From assembly GCF_051488665.1 (NCBI RefSeq), contig NZ_JBPSEG010000002.1:434001-498000 (forward strand): a stretch of DNA of 64,000 nt, in the 5' to 3' direction. Of this stretch, positions 54,218-62,113 are shown in pieces. This DNA comes from Melioribacter sp051488665. Its GTDB lineage: Bacteria; Bacteroidota; Ignavibacteria; Ignavibacteriales; Melioribacteraceae. Within the stretch, counting starts at the first letter, position 1, and every line of letters begins with the position of its first letter. The position numbers were made by a program, and so were the translations under genes. The notes below the pieces were generated by a model. It was not told the DNA's origin. It made no database searches and worked only from the letters and a program-made list of their open reading frames with translations.

Positions 54218-54249
54218 TCCTTTTTATCTCGCCGGATAAAATTAAAGGA
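54218..54249 (-). promoter_or_regulatory. PyrR-binding hairpin in the pyr leader RNA
   Basis: The minus-strand RNA folds as lower stem UCCUU/AAGGA, a 4-nt 5' bulge (UAAU), and upper stem UUUAUC/GAUAAA closed by the hexaloop CGGCGA. This fits the CNGNGA hexaloop and the UCCNGNGAG core of known PyrR sites. It lies at the very 5' end of the predicted transcript. Confidence 0.8.
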
Positions 54250-54261
54250 TTATTTTAGAAA

Positions 54262-54292
54262 CAAACTTAACACAATTGGAACAAAAAGTAAA
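54262..54292 (-). promoter_or_regulatory. Promoter of the pyrR-pyrB-pyrC operon
   Basis: On the minus strand TTTACT (54292-54287) is followed after 17 nt by TAAGTTTG (54269-54262), the same -10 octamer as in the suf promoter. The start would be near 54255, giving a leader of about 110 nt. Confidence 0.65.
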
Positions 54293-54314
54293 CCGACATG
54301 CCCGAATTTGTCTA

Positions 54315-54770
54315 TTATTTTTCGGATTCGGTAATAATTTCGAAAATATAGTTTTCCGAGCCCATTAAATCTTTAATGGTCAAACGCTCGGTAACCGTGT
54401 CGATGGAATCCTGGATTACTTTCCAGAGAGAGCGGAGCGAGCAGTCGATTGTATTCGTACAAAAATCCGCCGCCCCGGAATGCGATTGACAAAACGAGTC
54501 GTCATAGAGCCGTCCGCCCAGAGATTCGAGAACTTCTTTAACTTTTATTTCTTCGGGCGGACGCGCCAATGTATATCCGCCGGTCTGTCCGCGTTCAGCC
54601 ACAAGAAATCCTCCGAGTCGCAACAATCGCAAAATTTTACCTACGTTATGATGCGATATCTTTTCAGCGCCCGCTATTTCGGGAATAGTCAATGACTTAC
54701 CCGCGCGGTAGAATTTTGCAATTCTGAGCAGTAACCTGAGACCGTATTCTTCTTGAGTGCTGAACTTCAA
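54315..54770 (-). CDS. Rrf2-family Fe-S-type transcriptional regulator
   Basis: This 151-residue protein has the Rrf2 winged-helix domain (MKFSTQEEYGLRLLLRIAKF at the start, ISHHNVGKILRLLRLGGFLVAERGQTGGYTLARPPEEI near residue 38). It then has three cysteines at 94, 104 and 110 (C-x9-C-x5-C), the position of Fe-S ligands in IscR/NsrR/RirA, although the first spacing is longer than the usual x5. As last gene of the suf operon it probably senses Fe-S status and represses the suf promoter, which carries a dyad at 60625-60648. No terminator is visible before the pyr leader. Confidence 0.88.
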   Translation of the reverse strand: MKFSTQEEYGLRLLLRIAKFYRAGKSLTIPEIAGAEKISHHNVGKILRLLRLGGFLVAERGQTGGYTLARPPEEIKVKEVLESLGGRLYDDSFCQSHSGAADFCTNTIDCSLRSLWKVIQDSIDTVTERLTIKDLMGSENYIFEIITESEK

Positions 54771-54781
54771 ATTATCGCTCC

Positions 54782-55312
54782 TTATGCAAGTGGTATTTTA
54801 GAGCCGCACGCTTTAGCCGAAACAAGTTTATCGTACTTTTCTTTCGGTATCGACGGACCTTTGTTGGAGCAATGCTGCTCGAATACTTTTGTCAATTCTT
54901 CTGCAATTTCTTCCGCATATCTGCCTTCGATGCGATGGCGCGGCAGAAAGTAGATAACTTTGCCGTTTTTAATCAATGCCATCGAAGGGGAAGAAGGCGG
55001 ATAATCGCCCAGAATATTTTCCCGGATAAAATCGACTGCGTCTCTGTCCTGTCCGGCAAATGCTGTTACAAATTTATCGGGGATTACAGAATGCTGAAGC
55101 GCCAATGTAGCGGCAGGGCGCGCGCTGCCGGCGGCGCATCCGCAAACGGAATTTATTACCAGAAAAATCGTTTTATCCTGATTTCCGGAGAAAACTTCTT
55201 TTGCTTTTTCCGGAGTAAGCAGTTCTTCGAAGCCGACGTATGTAAGTTCGTCCCTCATCGGTTGAACCGCTTCGGGATCGTAAATAGGCGGCTTTTGATT
55301 TATATTAAACAT
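54782..55312 (-). CDS. Bacilliredoxin (BrxA/BrxB family) with C-terminal extension
   Basis: This 176-residue protein has the BrxA/B thioredoxin-like fold with the CxC active site NSVCGCAAGSARPA (Cys57 and Cys59). The family removes bacillithiol from oxidised protein thiols. The core matches the usual length of about 145 residues; about 30 extra residues with two more cysteines (EQHCSNKG and SAKACGSK) follow. It is cotranscribed with sufS and sufT, so it may protect or reduce SUF components. Bacillithiol or N-methyl-bacillithiol is expected in this bacterial group but no synthesis gene is in the window. Confidence 0.87.
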   Translation of the reverse strand: MFNINQKPPIYDPEAVQPMRDELTYVGFEELLTPEKAKEVFSGNQDKTIFLVINSVCGCAAGSARPAATLALQHSVIPDKFVTAFAGQDRDAVDFIRENILGDYPPSSPSMALIKNGKVIYFLPRHRIEGRYAEEIAEELTKVFEQHCSNKGPSIPKEKYDKLVSAKACGSKIPLA

Positions 55313-55331
55313 AACGTTCCTTTCTTTTTGA

Positions 55332-55646
55332 TTATAAAAATCCGAGTTCGAGTTTGGCTTCCTCGCTCATTTTGTCCATGCTCCACGGCGGCTCCCAAAC
55401 CAGATCGAGATAAACGTCTTTAACGCCCTTGACCTTCTTTACTTTTTCTTTTACTTCGACCGGAAGACTTTCGGCCACAGGGCAATGCGGCGAAGTAAGA
55501 GTCATTTTGATATAAGTGTTCCCTTCTTCGTCAACGCGCAAATCGTAAATCAAACCCAGTTCCCAGATATCGACCGGAATTTCCGGGTCGTAACATGTTT
55601 TCAGTACCGCAATAATTTCCTGTTCCAATTTTCCTTTGTCTGTCAT
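55332..55646 (-). CDS. sufT: SUF-associated MIP18/DUF59 protein (SufT-like)
   Basis: This 104-residue protein has the DUF59 core: VLKTCYDPEIPVDIWELGLIYDL (DPE motif near residue 19), YIKMTLTSPHCPVAESLPVEV with the conserved TSPHCP Cys, and LVWEPPWSMDKMSEEAKLELGF. SufT-type proteins help mature Fe-S proteins. It starts 3 nt after sufS and lies before the bacilliredoxin gene. No sufE or sufU is present in the operon. Confidence 0.9.
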   Translation of the reverse strand: MTDKGKLEQEIIAVLKTCYDPEIPVDIWELGLIYDLRVDEEGNTYIKMTLTSPHCPVAESLPVEVKEKVKKVKGVKDVYLDLVWEPPWSMDKMSEEAKLELGFL

Positions 55647-55649
55647 ATT

Positions 55650-56900
55650 TTACTCGAATATTTTTTTGACTTTCAATAAACCTTCGTAAAGTTTATCGAT
55701 TTCTTCTTTAGTATTGTAGAACGAGAAAGAAGCCCGCGCCGTAGCCGGCACTCCGAAACGTTTCATTATCGGCTGAGTGCAGTGATGTCCCGTTCTGATG
55801 GCAATTCCGTCTGTATCGATAATCGTACCGATATCGTAAGGATGAATTCCGTCGATAACAAAAGAAATTACCGAAGCTTTTTCGCGCGCACTGCCGATTA
55901 TCTTCAGACCTTCGATTTCCGAAAGGCGTTCGGTGGCATACTTCAAAAGCGCGTCCTCGTAATCCGACAATTCATTGCGGTCGAATTGATTGACATAATC
56001 GATCGCCGCGCCCAATCCGATTCCTCCCGCAATATTCGGAGTTCCGGCTTCGAATTTTTTGGGAATATCTTCGAATGTGGTTTTTTCGAACGTCACCGTT
56101 CTGATCATATCTCCGCCGCCCTGATAAGGAGGCATCATTTCGAGAAATTCCGCTTTGCCGTAAAGAACCCCGATGCCGGTGGGCCCGAAAACTTTATGCC
56201 CCGAGAATGCGTAAAAATCGGCGTCGAGTTCCTGGACGTCGACTTTCAAATGCGACATTGCCTGTGCGCCGTCAACCAGAACGGGTATCTTTTTCGAATG
56301 TGCAATCTCGACAATCTTCTTAATCGGATTAATTGTGCCGAGCGTGTTGGAAATGTGAACTACCGAGACGAGACGCGTCTTATCGGTTATCATGCTTTCG
56401 AAGGCTTCAAGGTCTAACTCGCCCGCGTCGTTAATCGGAATGACTTTCAGATTAATTTTCTTGCGGTCTCTTATCAGCTGCCACGGAACAATGTTCGAAT
56501 GGTGTTCCATGTTCGAGATAATCACCTCGTCCCCTTCGGAAAAATATTTCGAGCGGCAAAGACTCGAAGCCACGAGATTTATGGCTTCGGTAGTGCCCCT
56601 TACGAAAATAATTTCCGAGGCGCTTATGGCGTTAATAAATTCTTTGACCTTCAGGCGCGCGTTTTCGTACTGTTCCGTCGCCAGCTCGCTCAGAAAATAA
56701 AGACCTCTGTGGATATTGGCGTTGTCGTATGTGTAATAATTTGTCAGAGCGTCGATAACGCTTTTAGGTTTTTGTGTAGTAGCCGCGTTGTCGAGATAGA
56801 CTAGAGGCTTGTCGTTAACGAGTCTTTTCAATATCGGGAAATCGTTCCTGACTTCGTCGACGTCAAACTTTTTTTTAACGAGCTTATCTGTTTTTTGCAC
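55650..56900 (-). CDS. sufS: Cysteine desulfurase SufS
   Basis: This 416-residue class V aminotransferase-type PLP enzyme has YLDNAATTQKPKSVIDAL near residue 35, VRGTTEAINLVA near residue 99, DGAQAMSHLKVDV near residue 207, FSGHKVFGPTGIGVLYG near residue 231 (PLP lysine in SGHK) and RTGHHCTQPIMKRFG near residue 371 with the catalytic Cys. It takes sulfur from cysteine as a persulfide for Fe-S assembly. Group II features (short Cys loop, C-terminal RxGHHC) mark it as SufS. Confidence 0.95.
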   Translation of the reverse strand: MQKTDKLVKKKFDVDEVRNDFPILKRLVNDKPLVYLDNAATTQKPKSVIDALTNYYTYDNANIHRGLYFLSELATEQYENARLKVKEFINAISASEIIFVRGTTEAINLVASSLCRSKYFSEGDEVIISNMEHHSNIVPWQLIRDRKKINLKVIPINDAGELDLEAFESMITDKTRLVSVVHISNTLGTINPIKKIVEIAHSKKIPVLVDGAQAMSHLKVDVQELDADFYAFSGHKVFGPTGIGVLYGKAEFLEMMPPYQGGGDMIRTVTFEKTTFEDIPKKFEAGTPNIAGGIGLGAAIDYVNQFDRNELSDYEDALLKYATERLSEIEGLKIIGSAREKASVISFVIDGIHPYDIGTIIDTDGIAIRTGHHCTQPIMKRFGVPATARASFSFYNTKEEIDKLYEGLLKVKKIFE

Positions 56901-56927
56901 TGTACACCCGGTTAAATTAGAATATTT

Positions 56928-58271
56928 TTAAAAAGCGACTTCCTGTCTGTGCAGCTCCTCGAAAATCAGATGATTAATTTGTTCTTTGAGTTCGTCAATT
57001 TTAATTTCGTCAATTACGTCGGCGGCAAATGCTCTGATAAGAATCGACTTTGCGAGATCTGCGGGCACGCCTCTTGAACGGATATAAAACTCCGCTTCCT
57101 CGTCCAGGTGTCCGACAGTGGCGCCGTGCGTACATTTGACGTCGTCGGCAAATATTTCCAGCTGCGGTTTGGTATCCACCCGGGCATCTGCTGAAAGCAG
57201 AACGGATTTATTCTGCTGATAAGCGTTTGTTTTCTGAGCGTCCTGTCTGACGATTATCTTGCCGTTGAAAACACCTCGCGCGTTGTCGTCGAGTATTCCT
57301 TTATATAACTCATTGCTCATCGAATTCGGTTTTGCGTGGTCGACGAATGTATGATTGTCGATATGCCGGTTTTCTTTTCCGAGATAAAATCCGAAATAAT
57401 GCGTTTCGATATTTTCACCGTCGAGTTTCGAGTTGATGTCGTTGCGTATAAGCTTTCCGCCGAAATTCAGATTGTAATGATTCAAAACGCTTCGGTCTTT
57501 TTGAATCGCTTGAAACTTTTCGATATGATAGGAAGACGAATTCTCTCTCTGTATTTTATAAAAGTCAATCAGACTGTCTTCTTCGAGCAGTAATTCTGTA
57601 ATGCCGTTTGTAAAATATGATTCTTTCGAGCCTCCGCAGTAATTGAAGATTACGGAAGCGCGCGAGTTTTTGCCCGCCACAATCAAATTTCTCGGAGCCA
57701 CCAAAAGATTTTCTTCCGGATCGCCGTTGATAAAAAGCGCCTGCAAAGGCTTGCTCAGCTCGCTGTTTTCCTTCAGTACGATAACTACTCCGTCCTGCAT
57801 GTAGACGCCGTTGAGCGCGTTAAAAAGATTGTCTTCCGATGAAATTTTTCCGAGATAATTAGCGGCAATTTCTCCGTGCGATTCGATAAAATCGTTCAGA
57901 TTGCCGATTATTATTTTATCGCTCTCTTCGGAAATATCGGACAGCTCCGCCGAGTATTTGCCGTTTACGAATGTAATAAGATTATAATCGAAACCGCCGA
58001 ATACAAACTTTTTGATTTCGTCAATTGTATAGCCGGTTTTACTTTCCCGAGCCGCCGGATTGAATTTAATCTTCCTTGCAAACGAGACGTCGGTATATTT
58101 CCATTCTTCATTCTTTGTGGTCGGAAAATCGAGTTCGGAAAATTTTGTCATCGAAACCTGACGCATTCTTTTCAATAAATCGTGGTTATGACCGTTCATC
58201 TGCTTTTCAAACAACTCGTAATTCTTCAGGTACCAGTCTTTAATGTTTTCGTTTTTTGTTAATTCTTTCAT
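56928..58271 (-). CDS. sufD: Fe-S assembly scaffold protein SufD
   Basis: This 447-residue protein has an N-terminal helical region (TTKNEEWKYTDVSFARKIKF near residue 50), a right-handed beta-helix core (SRASVIFNYCGGS, HYNLNFGGKLIRNDINSKLDGEN) and the C-terminal SufB/D signature FADDVKCTHGATVGHLDEEAEFYIRSRGVPADLAKSILI. It pairs with SufB and SufC to build clusters. It lies between sufC and sufS, with about 20-28 nt gaps. Confidence 0.94.
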   Translation of the reverse strand: MKELTKNENIKDWYLKNYELFEKQMNGHNHDLLKRMRQVSMTKFSELDFPTTKNEEWKYTDVSFARKIKFNPAARESKTGYTIDEIKKFVFGGFDYNLITFVNGKYSAELSDISEESDKIIIGNLNDFIESHGEIAANYLGKISSEDNLFNALNGVYMQDGVVIVLKENSELSKPLQALFINGDPEENLLVAPRNLIVAGKNSRASVIFNYCGGSKESYFTNGITELLLEEDSLIDFYKIQRENSSSYHIEKFQAIQKDRSVLNHYNLNFGGKLIRNDINSKLDGENIETHYFGFYLGKENRHIDNHTFVDHAKPNSMSNELYKGILDDNARGVFNGKIIVRQDAQKTNAYQQNKSVLLSADARVDTKPQLEIFADDVKCTHGATVGHLDEEAEFYIRSRGVPADLAKSILIRAFAADVIDEIKIDELKEQINHLIFEELHRQEVAF

Positions 58272-58290
58272 TTAAATTCAACTCCTTCGA

Positions 58291-59055
58291 TTAATGGGAT
58301 TCGATTTCGACTTCTTCGGGTTTTATCCAGTCGTAGCCTTTTTCTTCGAGCAGCAGAGCGAGTTCTTTTCCGCCCGACTTGATTATCTTCCCTTTATAAA
58401 GAACATGGACGTAATCGGGAACGATGTAATTAAGAAGCCGTTGATAGTGAGTAACGACAATGACGGCGTTTTTGTCGTTATGAAATACGTTAACGCCGTT
58501 CGAAACGATTTTAAGAGCGTCGATGTCGAGTCCCGAATCGGTTTCGTCGAGAACCGCCAGCTTCGGGTCGAGCATCAGGAGTTGAAATATTTCGTTGCGT
58601 TTTTTCTCGCCGCCGGAAAATCCCACATTGACAGACCGGCTGATTAAATTTTCGTCCATACCGAGAATTTTCGATTTCTCTTTCATCAAATCGAGAAATT
58701 CTTTAGGAGTCAGTTCCGGCAGTCCCAAGTGTTTTCTTTTTTCGTTGATTGCCGTTTTGAGAAACGTGGCGTTAGAAACTCCCGGAATTTCAATCGGATA
58801 TTGAAAAGCCAGAAATACGCCTTCCTTGGCTCTTTCGTCGGGCTCCATTTCGAGCAGATTTTTGCCTTCGAAAATTATTTCGCCTTCGGTTACTTCGTAA
58901 TTTGGATTTCCGGCCAAGATATTGGCAAGCGTACTTTTACCGGAACCGTTCGGTCCCATTATCGCATGAACTTCGCCGGCTTTGATTTCCAGATCGATTC
59001 CTTTCAGAATTTCTTTTCCTTCGACTGTAGCATGTAAGTTTTTAATTGTTATCAT
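58291..59055 (-). CDS. sufC: Fe-S assembly ATPase SufC
   Basis: This 254-residue ABC-type ATPase has Walker A GPNGSGKSTLANIL (34-47), the Q-loop LAFQYPIEIPGVSNATFLKTAIN typical of SufC, the signature VGFSGGEKKRNEI near residue 147, Walker B LAVLDETDSGLDIDAL near residue 169, and the switch His in VVTHYQRLL. It powers the SufBCD scaffold in the cytoplasm. Confidence 0.96.
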   Translation of the reverse strand: MITIKNLHATVEGKEILKGIDLEIKAGEVHAIMGPNGSGKSTLANILAGNPNYEVTEGEIIFEGKNLLEMEPDERAKEGVFLAFQYPIEIPGVSNATFLKTAINEKRKHLGLPELTPKEFLDLMKEKSKILGMDENLISRSVNVGFSGGEKKRNEIFQLLMLDPKLAVLDETDSGLDIDALKIVSNGVNVFHNDKNAVIVVTHYQRLLNYIVPDYVHVLYKGKIIKSGGKELALLLEEKGYDWIKPEEVEIESH

Positions 59056-59094
59056 TTTGTATCCTTTGTTTCCTGTTTACGTTAATTACTGATT

Positions 59095-60582
59095 TTATCC
59101 TACGCTGCCTTCCAGAGAAACGGCAAGCAGTTTTTGAGCTTCAACGGCAAATTCCATCGGAAGCTCGTTAAATACTTCTTTACAGAAACCGTTAACAATC
59201 ATATTGATTGCGTCTTCTGTGGGAATTCCTCTCTGATTAAGATAGAAAATCTGGTCTTCGCCCACTTTGGAAGTTGTGGCTTCGTGTTCAACGCGCGCCG
59301 TATCGTTTTCGACTTCGATATACGGGAACGTATGCGCGCCGCACCGGTCGCCCATCAGCATCGAATCGCATTGCGTAAAATTGCGGGCGTTCGCCGCTTT
59401 TCTTCCGACTTTTACGAGTCCTCTGTAAGAATTGTTGCTTCGTCCTGCAGATATTCCTTTCGATATAATGGTGCTGCGCGTATTTTTGCCAAGATGAATC
59501 ATCTTGGTGCCGGTGTCCGCCTGTTGAAAATTATTTGTAACGGCGACCGAATAAAATTCGCCGATCGAGTTGTCGCCCTGCAAAATGCAGCCGGGATATT
59601 TCCAGGTTACGGCAGAACCTGTTTCGACCTGAGTCCACGAAATTTTCGAATTTACTCCACGGCAGGCTCCCCGCTTTGTAACGAAATTGTAGATGCCGCC
59701 TTTCCCTTGTTTATCGCCGGGATACCAGTTTTGAACAGTCGAATATTTGATTTCCGCATTGTCGAGCGCAACCAATTCAACAACCGCGGCGTGCAGCTGA
59801 TTATTGTCCCTTATCGGAGCCGTGCATCCTTCGAGATAGCTGACGTAGGAACCTTCGTCGGCAATTATCAAAGTGCGTTCGAACTGACCGGTTTCCTGCG
59901 CGTTGATTCTGAAATAAGTCGAAAGCTCCATCGGGCAGCGGACGCCTTTCGGTATATAAACAAACGAGCCGTCGCTGAAGACAGCCGAATTCAAAGCCGC
60001 ATAAAAATTGTCCGTATACGGAACTACCGAGCCGAGATATTTTTTGACGAGATCGGGATGCTCTTTAATGGCTTCCGAAATGGAGCAAAAAATTATTCCT
60101 TTTTCTTTCAAAGTTTCTTTGAAAGTCGTGGCTACCGAGACCGAGTCGAAGACCGCGTCGACCGCCACTCCCGCAAGGGCTTTCTGCTCTTCGAGAGGTA
60201 TGCCGAGTTTTTCGAATGTCTTGAGCAATTCGGGGTCGACTTCATCCAGACTGTTATATTGAGGTTTTTTCTTGGGAGCCGCGTAATAGCTTATATCCTG
60301 AAAATCGACCGGCTCGTATTTAACGTTTGCCCATTTCGGTTCTTCCATTTTAAGCCAGTAACGATAAGCTTTCAAACGCCATTCCGTCATCCATTCGGGC
60401 TCGCCCTTCTTTTCGGAAATCATTCGTATAACATCTTCATTCAATCCTTTTGGAGCCACTTCCGATTCGACATCGGCTACGAATCCCCACTTATATTCTT
60501 CTTTCGTCAGGTCTTCGATAATTTTCATATCTTCCGACAATTCTTCGCCCTGTTCGAGATTCTTTTTTTCCTCATTACTCAT
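59095..60582 (-). CDS. sufB: Fe-S assembly scaffold protein SufB
   Basis: This 495-residue protein has EPEWMTEWRLKAYRYWLKMEEPKW near residue 56, YIPKGVRCPMELSTYFRINAQETGQFERTLIIADEGSYVSYLEGCTAP near residue 213, TKRGACRGVNSKISWTQVETGSAVTWKYPGCIL near residue 304 and the C-terminal HEATTSKVGEDQIFYLNQRGI. The conserved cysteines of the SufB core are present. It is the first gene of sufBCDS-sufT-brx-rrf2. The ATG at 60582 follows an AAAGG at 60595-60591. Confidence 0.96.
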   Translation of the reverse strand: MSNEEKKNLEQGEELSEDMKIIEDLTKEEYKWGFVADVESEVAPKGLNEDVIRMISEKKGEPEWMTEWRLKAYRYWLKMEEPKWANVKYEPVDFQDISYYAAPKKKPQYNSLDEVDPELLKTFEKLGIPLEEQKALAGVAVDAVFDSVSVATTFKETLKEKGIIFCSISEAIKEHPDLVKKYLGSVVPYTDNFYAALNSAVFSDGSFVYIPKGVRCPMELSTYFRINAQETGQFERTLIIADEGSYVSYLEGCTAPIRDNNQLHAAVVELVALDNAEIKYSTVQNWYPGDKQGKGGIYNFVTKRGACRGVNSKISWTQVETGSAVTWKYPGCILQGDNSIGEFYSVAVTNNFQQADTGTKMIHLGKNTRSTIISKGISAGRSNNSYRGLVKVGRKAANARNFTQCDSMLMGDRCGAHTFPYIEVENDTARVEHEATTSKVGEDQIFYLNQRGIPTEDAINMIVNGFCKEVFNELPMEFAVEAQKLLAVSLEGSVG

Positions 60583-60613
60583 AGATTTTGCCTTTATTAT
60601 TAAAAAATTAGTC

Positions 60614-60644
60614 CAAACTTATTCAATCTTGATAAAAATGTCAA
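60614..60644 (-). promoter_or_regulatory. Promoter of the suf operon
   Basis: On the minus strand a perfect TTGACA (60644-60639) is followed after 17 nt by TAAGTTTG (60621-60614). The leader to sufB at 60582 is about 25 nt. Confidence 0.78.
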
Positions 60645-60648
60645 GATT
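60625..60648. promoter_or_regulatory. Dyad operator over the suf promoter, likely Rrf2 site
   Basis: AATCTTGA (60625-60632) and TCAAGATT (60641-60648) form a perfect 8-bp inverted repeat with an 8-nt spacer. It covers the -35 and most of the spacer of the suf promoter. A second dyad, ATAACA-N5-TGTTAT, lies at 60657-60673 between suf and the divergent macro-domain gene. Confidence 0.65.
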
Positions 60649-60730
60649 CACTGATAATAACAGATTTTGTTATGATTGAGTTCACTATTATTTTAGTCAA
60701 AAAAATAAAAAAGAGAGGGGCGATACAGTT

Positions 60731-61252
60731 ATGAAAGAGAGGATAGAAATAGTCGAAGGAGACATAACCAAATTGAAAGTCGACGCCATAGTCAACGCCG
60801 CAAACAAGAGTTTGCTCGGAGGAGGAGGCGTAGACGGAGCGATTCACCGCGCGGCGGGTCCCGGACTTCTTGAAGAATGCAAAACGCTCGGCGGATGCGA
60901 AACCGGACAGGCAAAAATAACAAAAGGCTACAATCTGCCGGCTAAATTCGTAATTCACACGGTCGGTCCGGTCTGGTCGGGCGGCAATCGCAGAGAAGAC
61001 AAACTCCTGAGCGACTGTTATCGTAATTCTTTAAAACTGGCGGCGGAAAACGACGTCAAATCGATTGCGTTTCCGTCGATAAGTACGGGCGCGTACCGAT
61101 TTCCGTTCGAAAGAGCCGCAAGAATAGCCATTCAAACGACGCTCGATTTTTTGAGTAAAAATCCGGTGCCGGAAAAAGTAATATTTTGCTGCTTCGGCGG
61201 AGAAGCTTACGATACGTATTTGAAAATATTTGACGAATTATGCCAGGAATAG
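60731..61252 (+). CDS. Macro-domain ADP-ribose/O-acetyl-ADP-ribose hydrolase (YmdB-like)
   Basis: This 173-residue protein is a single macro domain: VEGDITKLKVDAIVNAANKSLLGGGGVDGAIHRAAG (7-42) contains the conserved NAAN and GGGGVDGAIH motifs that bind ADP-ribose, and SIAFPSISTGAYRFPFERAA near residue 115 gives the second ligand loop. It resembles O-acetyl-ADP-ribose deacetylase YmdB/MacroD. The ribosome binding site is GAGGGG, 10 nt upstream. It is divergent from suf, and its 3' end overlaps the convergent EamA gene by 15 nt. Confidence 0.93.
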   Translation: MKERIEIVEGDITKLKVDAIVNAANKSLLGGGGVDGAIHRAAGPGLLEECKTLGGCETGQAKITKGYNLPAKFVIHTVGPVWSGGNRREDKLLSDCYRNSLKLAAENDVKSIAFPSISTGAYRFPFERAARIAIQTTLDFLSKNPVPEKVIFCCFGGEAYDTYLKIFDELCQE

Positions 61253-62113
61253 AAGAGCGACTCCGGCAACGGCAATAAAGGCTCCGATTACGGAGAGAGG
61301 CGGTATTTTTTCGTTATAATAATATTTTACCATCGGCAGCATTATTATAGGAGGCGTAGCCATCAGAGTGGATGCGATTCCTACCTGAGTATACGAAATT
61401 GCAATCAAACTGAACGTAATGCCGAGATACGGACCGATTACAGAGCCCGTCAGCATATAGAGTAAAGCTTTCCTGTCGTTTACAAATTTATGGAACGGAT
61501 TCGGATTCCTGTTGACTATGACGAATACGGGATAGATAAAAATAATCGAGACGGCAATACGCACGGAAGTAGCCACAAATCCGTTTATGTCGGCTTCATT
61601 GAACGCAAGTTTGGCAAAAATCAATCCGCCCGCCTGCCCCACGGCTCCCATGAACGCATAGAAAATTCCTCTGTAGTCCGGTTTGACTTTATTGTCTTTA
61701 CGTTGAAGAACCACAATAGCAATCCCCGCGATAGTAATTATCATTCCGGCTATTTGAATCGGAAGAATTACTTCGCCCAGAAAAATATACGCTAGGATTG
61801 CCGACAGAGCCGGCACCAGCGCCATTATAAGCATACTTATCCGCGCTCCGATGTATTGAAACGCTTTGAACAAAAAAGTATCCCCGATTACCAGTCCTAT
61901 AAATCCGCTCATGCCGAGATTGAAAATTTGAGCGGAGCTCATTGACGCGTCGAATCCGAAAATGAGAATCGTAGCGATTAACAACAGAAAAGCAATTACC
62001 AGGCGCGAAATATTAACGTGAAAAGACCCGACTCGCACAGATGCTTCGGTAAATGCAATCGAAGTGCCCGACCACAACAACGCCGTCATAAGAGCCGCAA
62101 GTTCACCCAGCAT
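61238..62113 (-). CDS. EamA/DMT-family transporter
   Basis: This 291-residue protein has ten predicted membrane helices in two EamA repeats (about 1-140 and 150-290); the second opens with RGIFYAFMGAVGQAGGLIFAKLAF. Members export amino acids, nucleobases or other metabolites; the substrate is unknown. The ATG at 62113 has a strong GGGAGGG upstream and overlaps the end of the GT9 gene by 11 nt, so it belongs to that operon. Confidence 0.88.
   Translation of the reverse strand: MLGELAALMTALLWSGTSIAFTEASVRVGSFHVNISRLVIAFLLLIATILIFGFDASMSSAQIFNLGMSGFIGLVIGDTFLFKAFQYIGARISMLIMALVPALSAILAYIFLGEVILPIQIAGMIITIAGIAIVVLQRKDNKVKPDYRGIFYAFMGAVGQAGGLIFAKLAFNEADINGFVATSVRIAVSIIFIYPVFVIVNRNPNPFHKFVNDRKALLYMLTGSVIGPYLGITFSLIAISYTQVGIASTLMATPPIIMLPMVKYYYNEKIPPLSVIGAFIAVAGVALLFLA

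Noticed and set aside
59134..60603. A 489-codon open frame antisense to the whole of sufB
   Set aside because: It is the mirror of sufB codons, has no recognised domain, and sufB is unmistakable. Similar long antisense frames exist over murE (30509-31555), ftsA (20991-21914) and pyrC (51728-52606), so it is a codon-usage effect.
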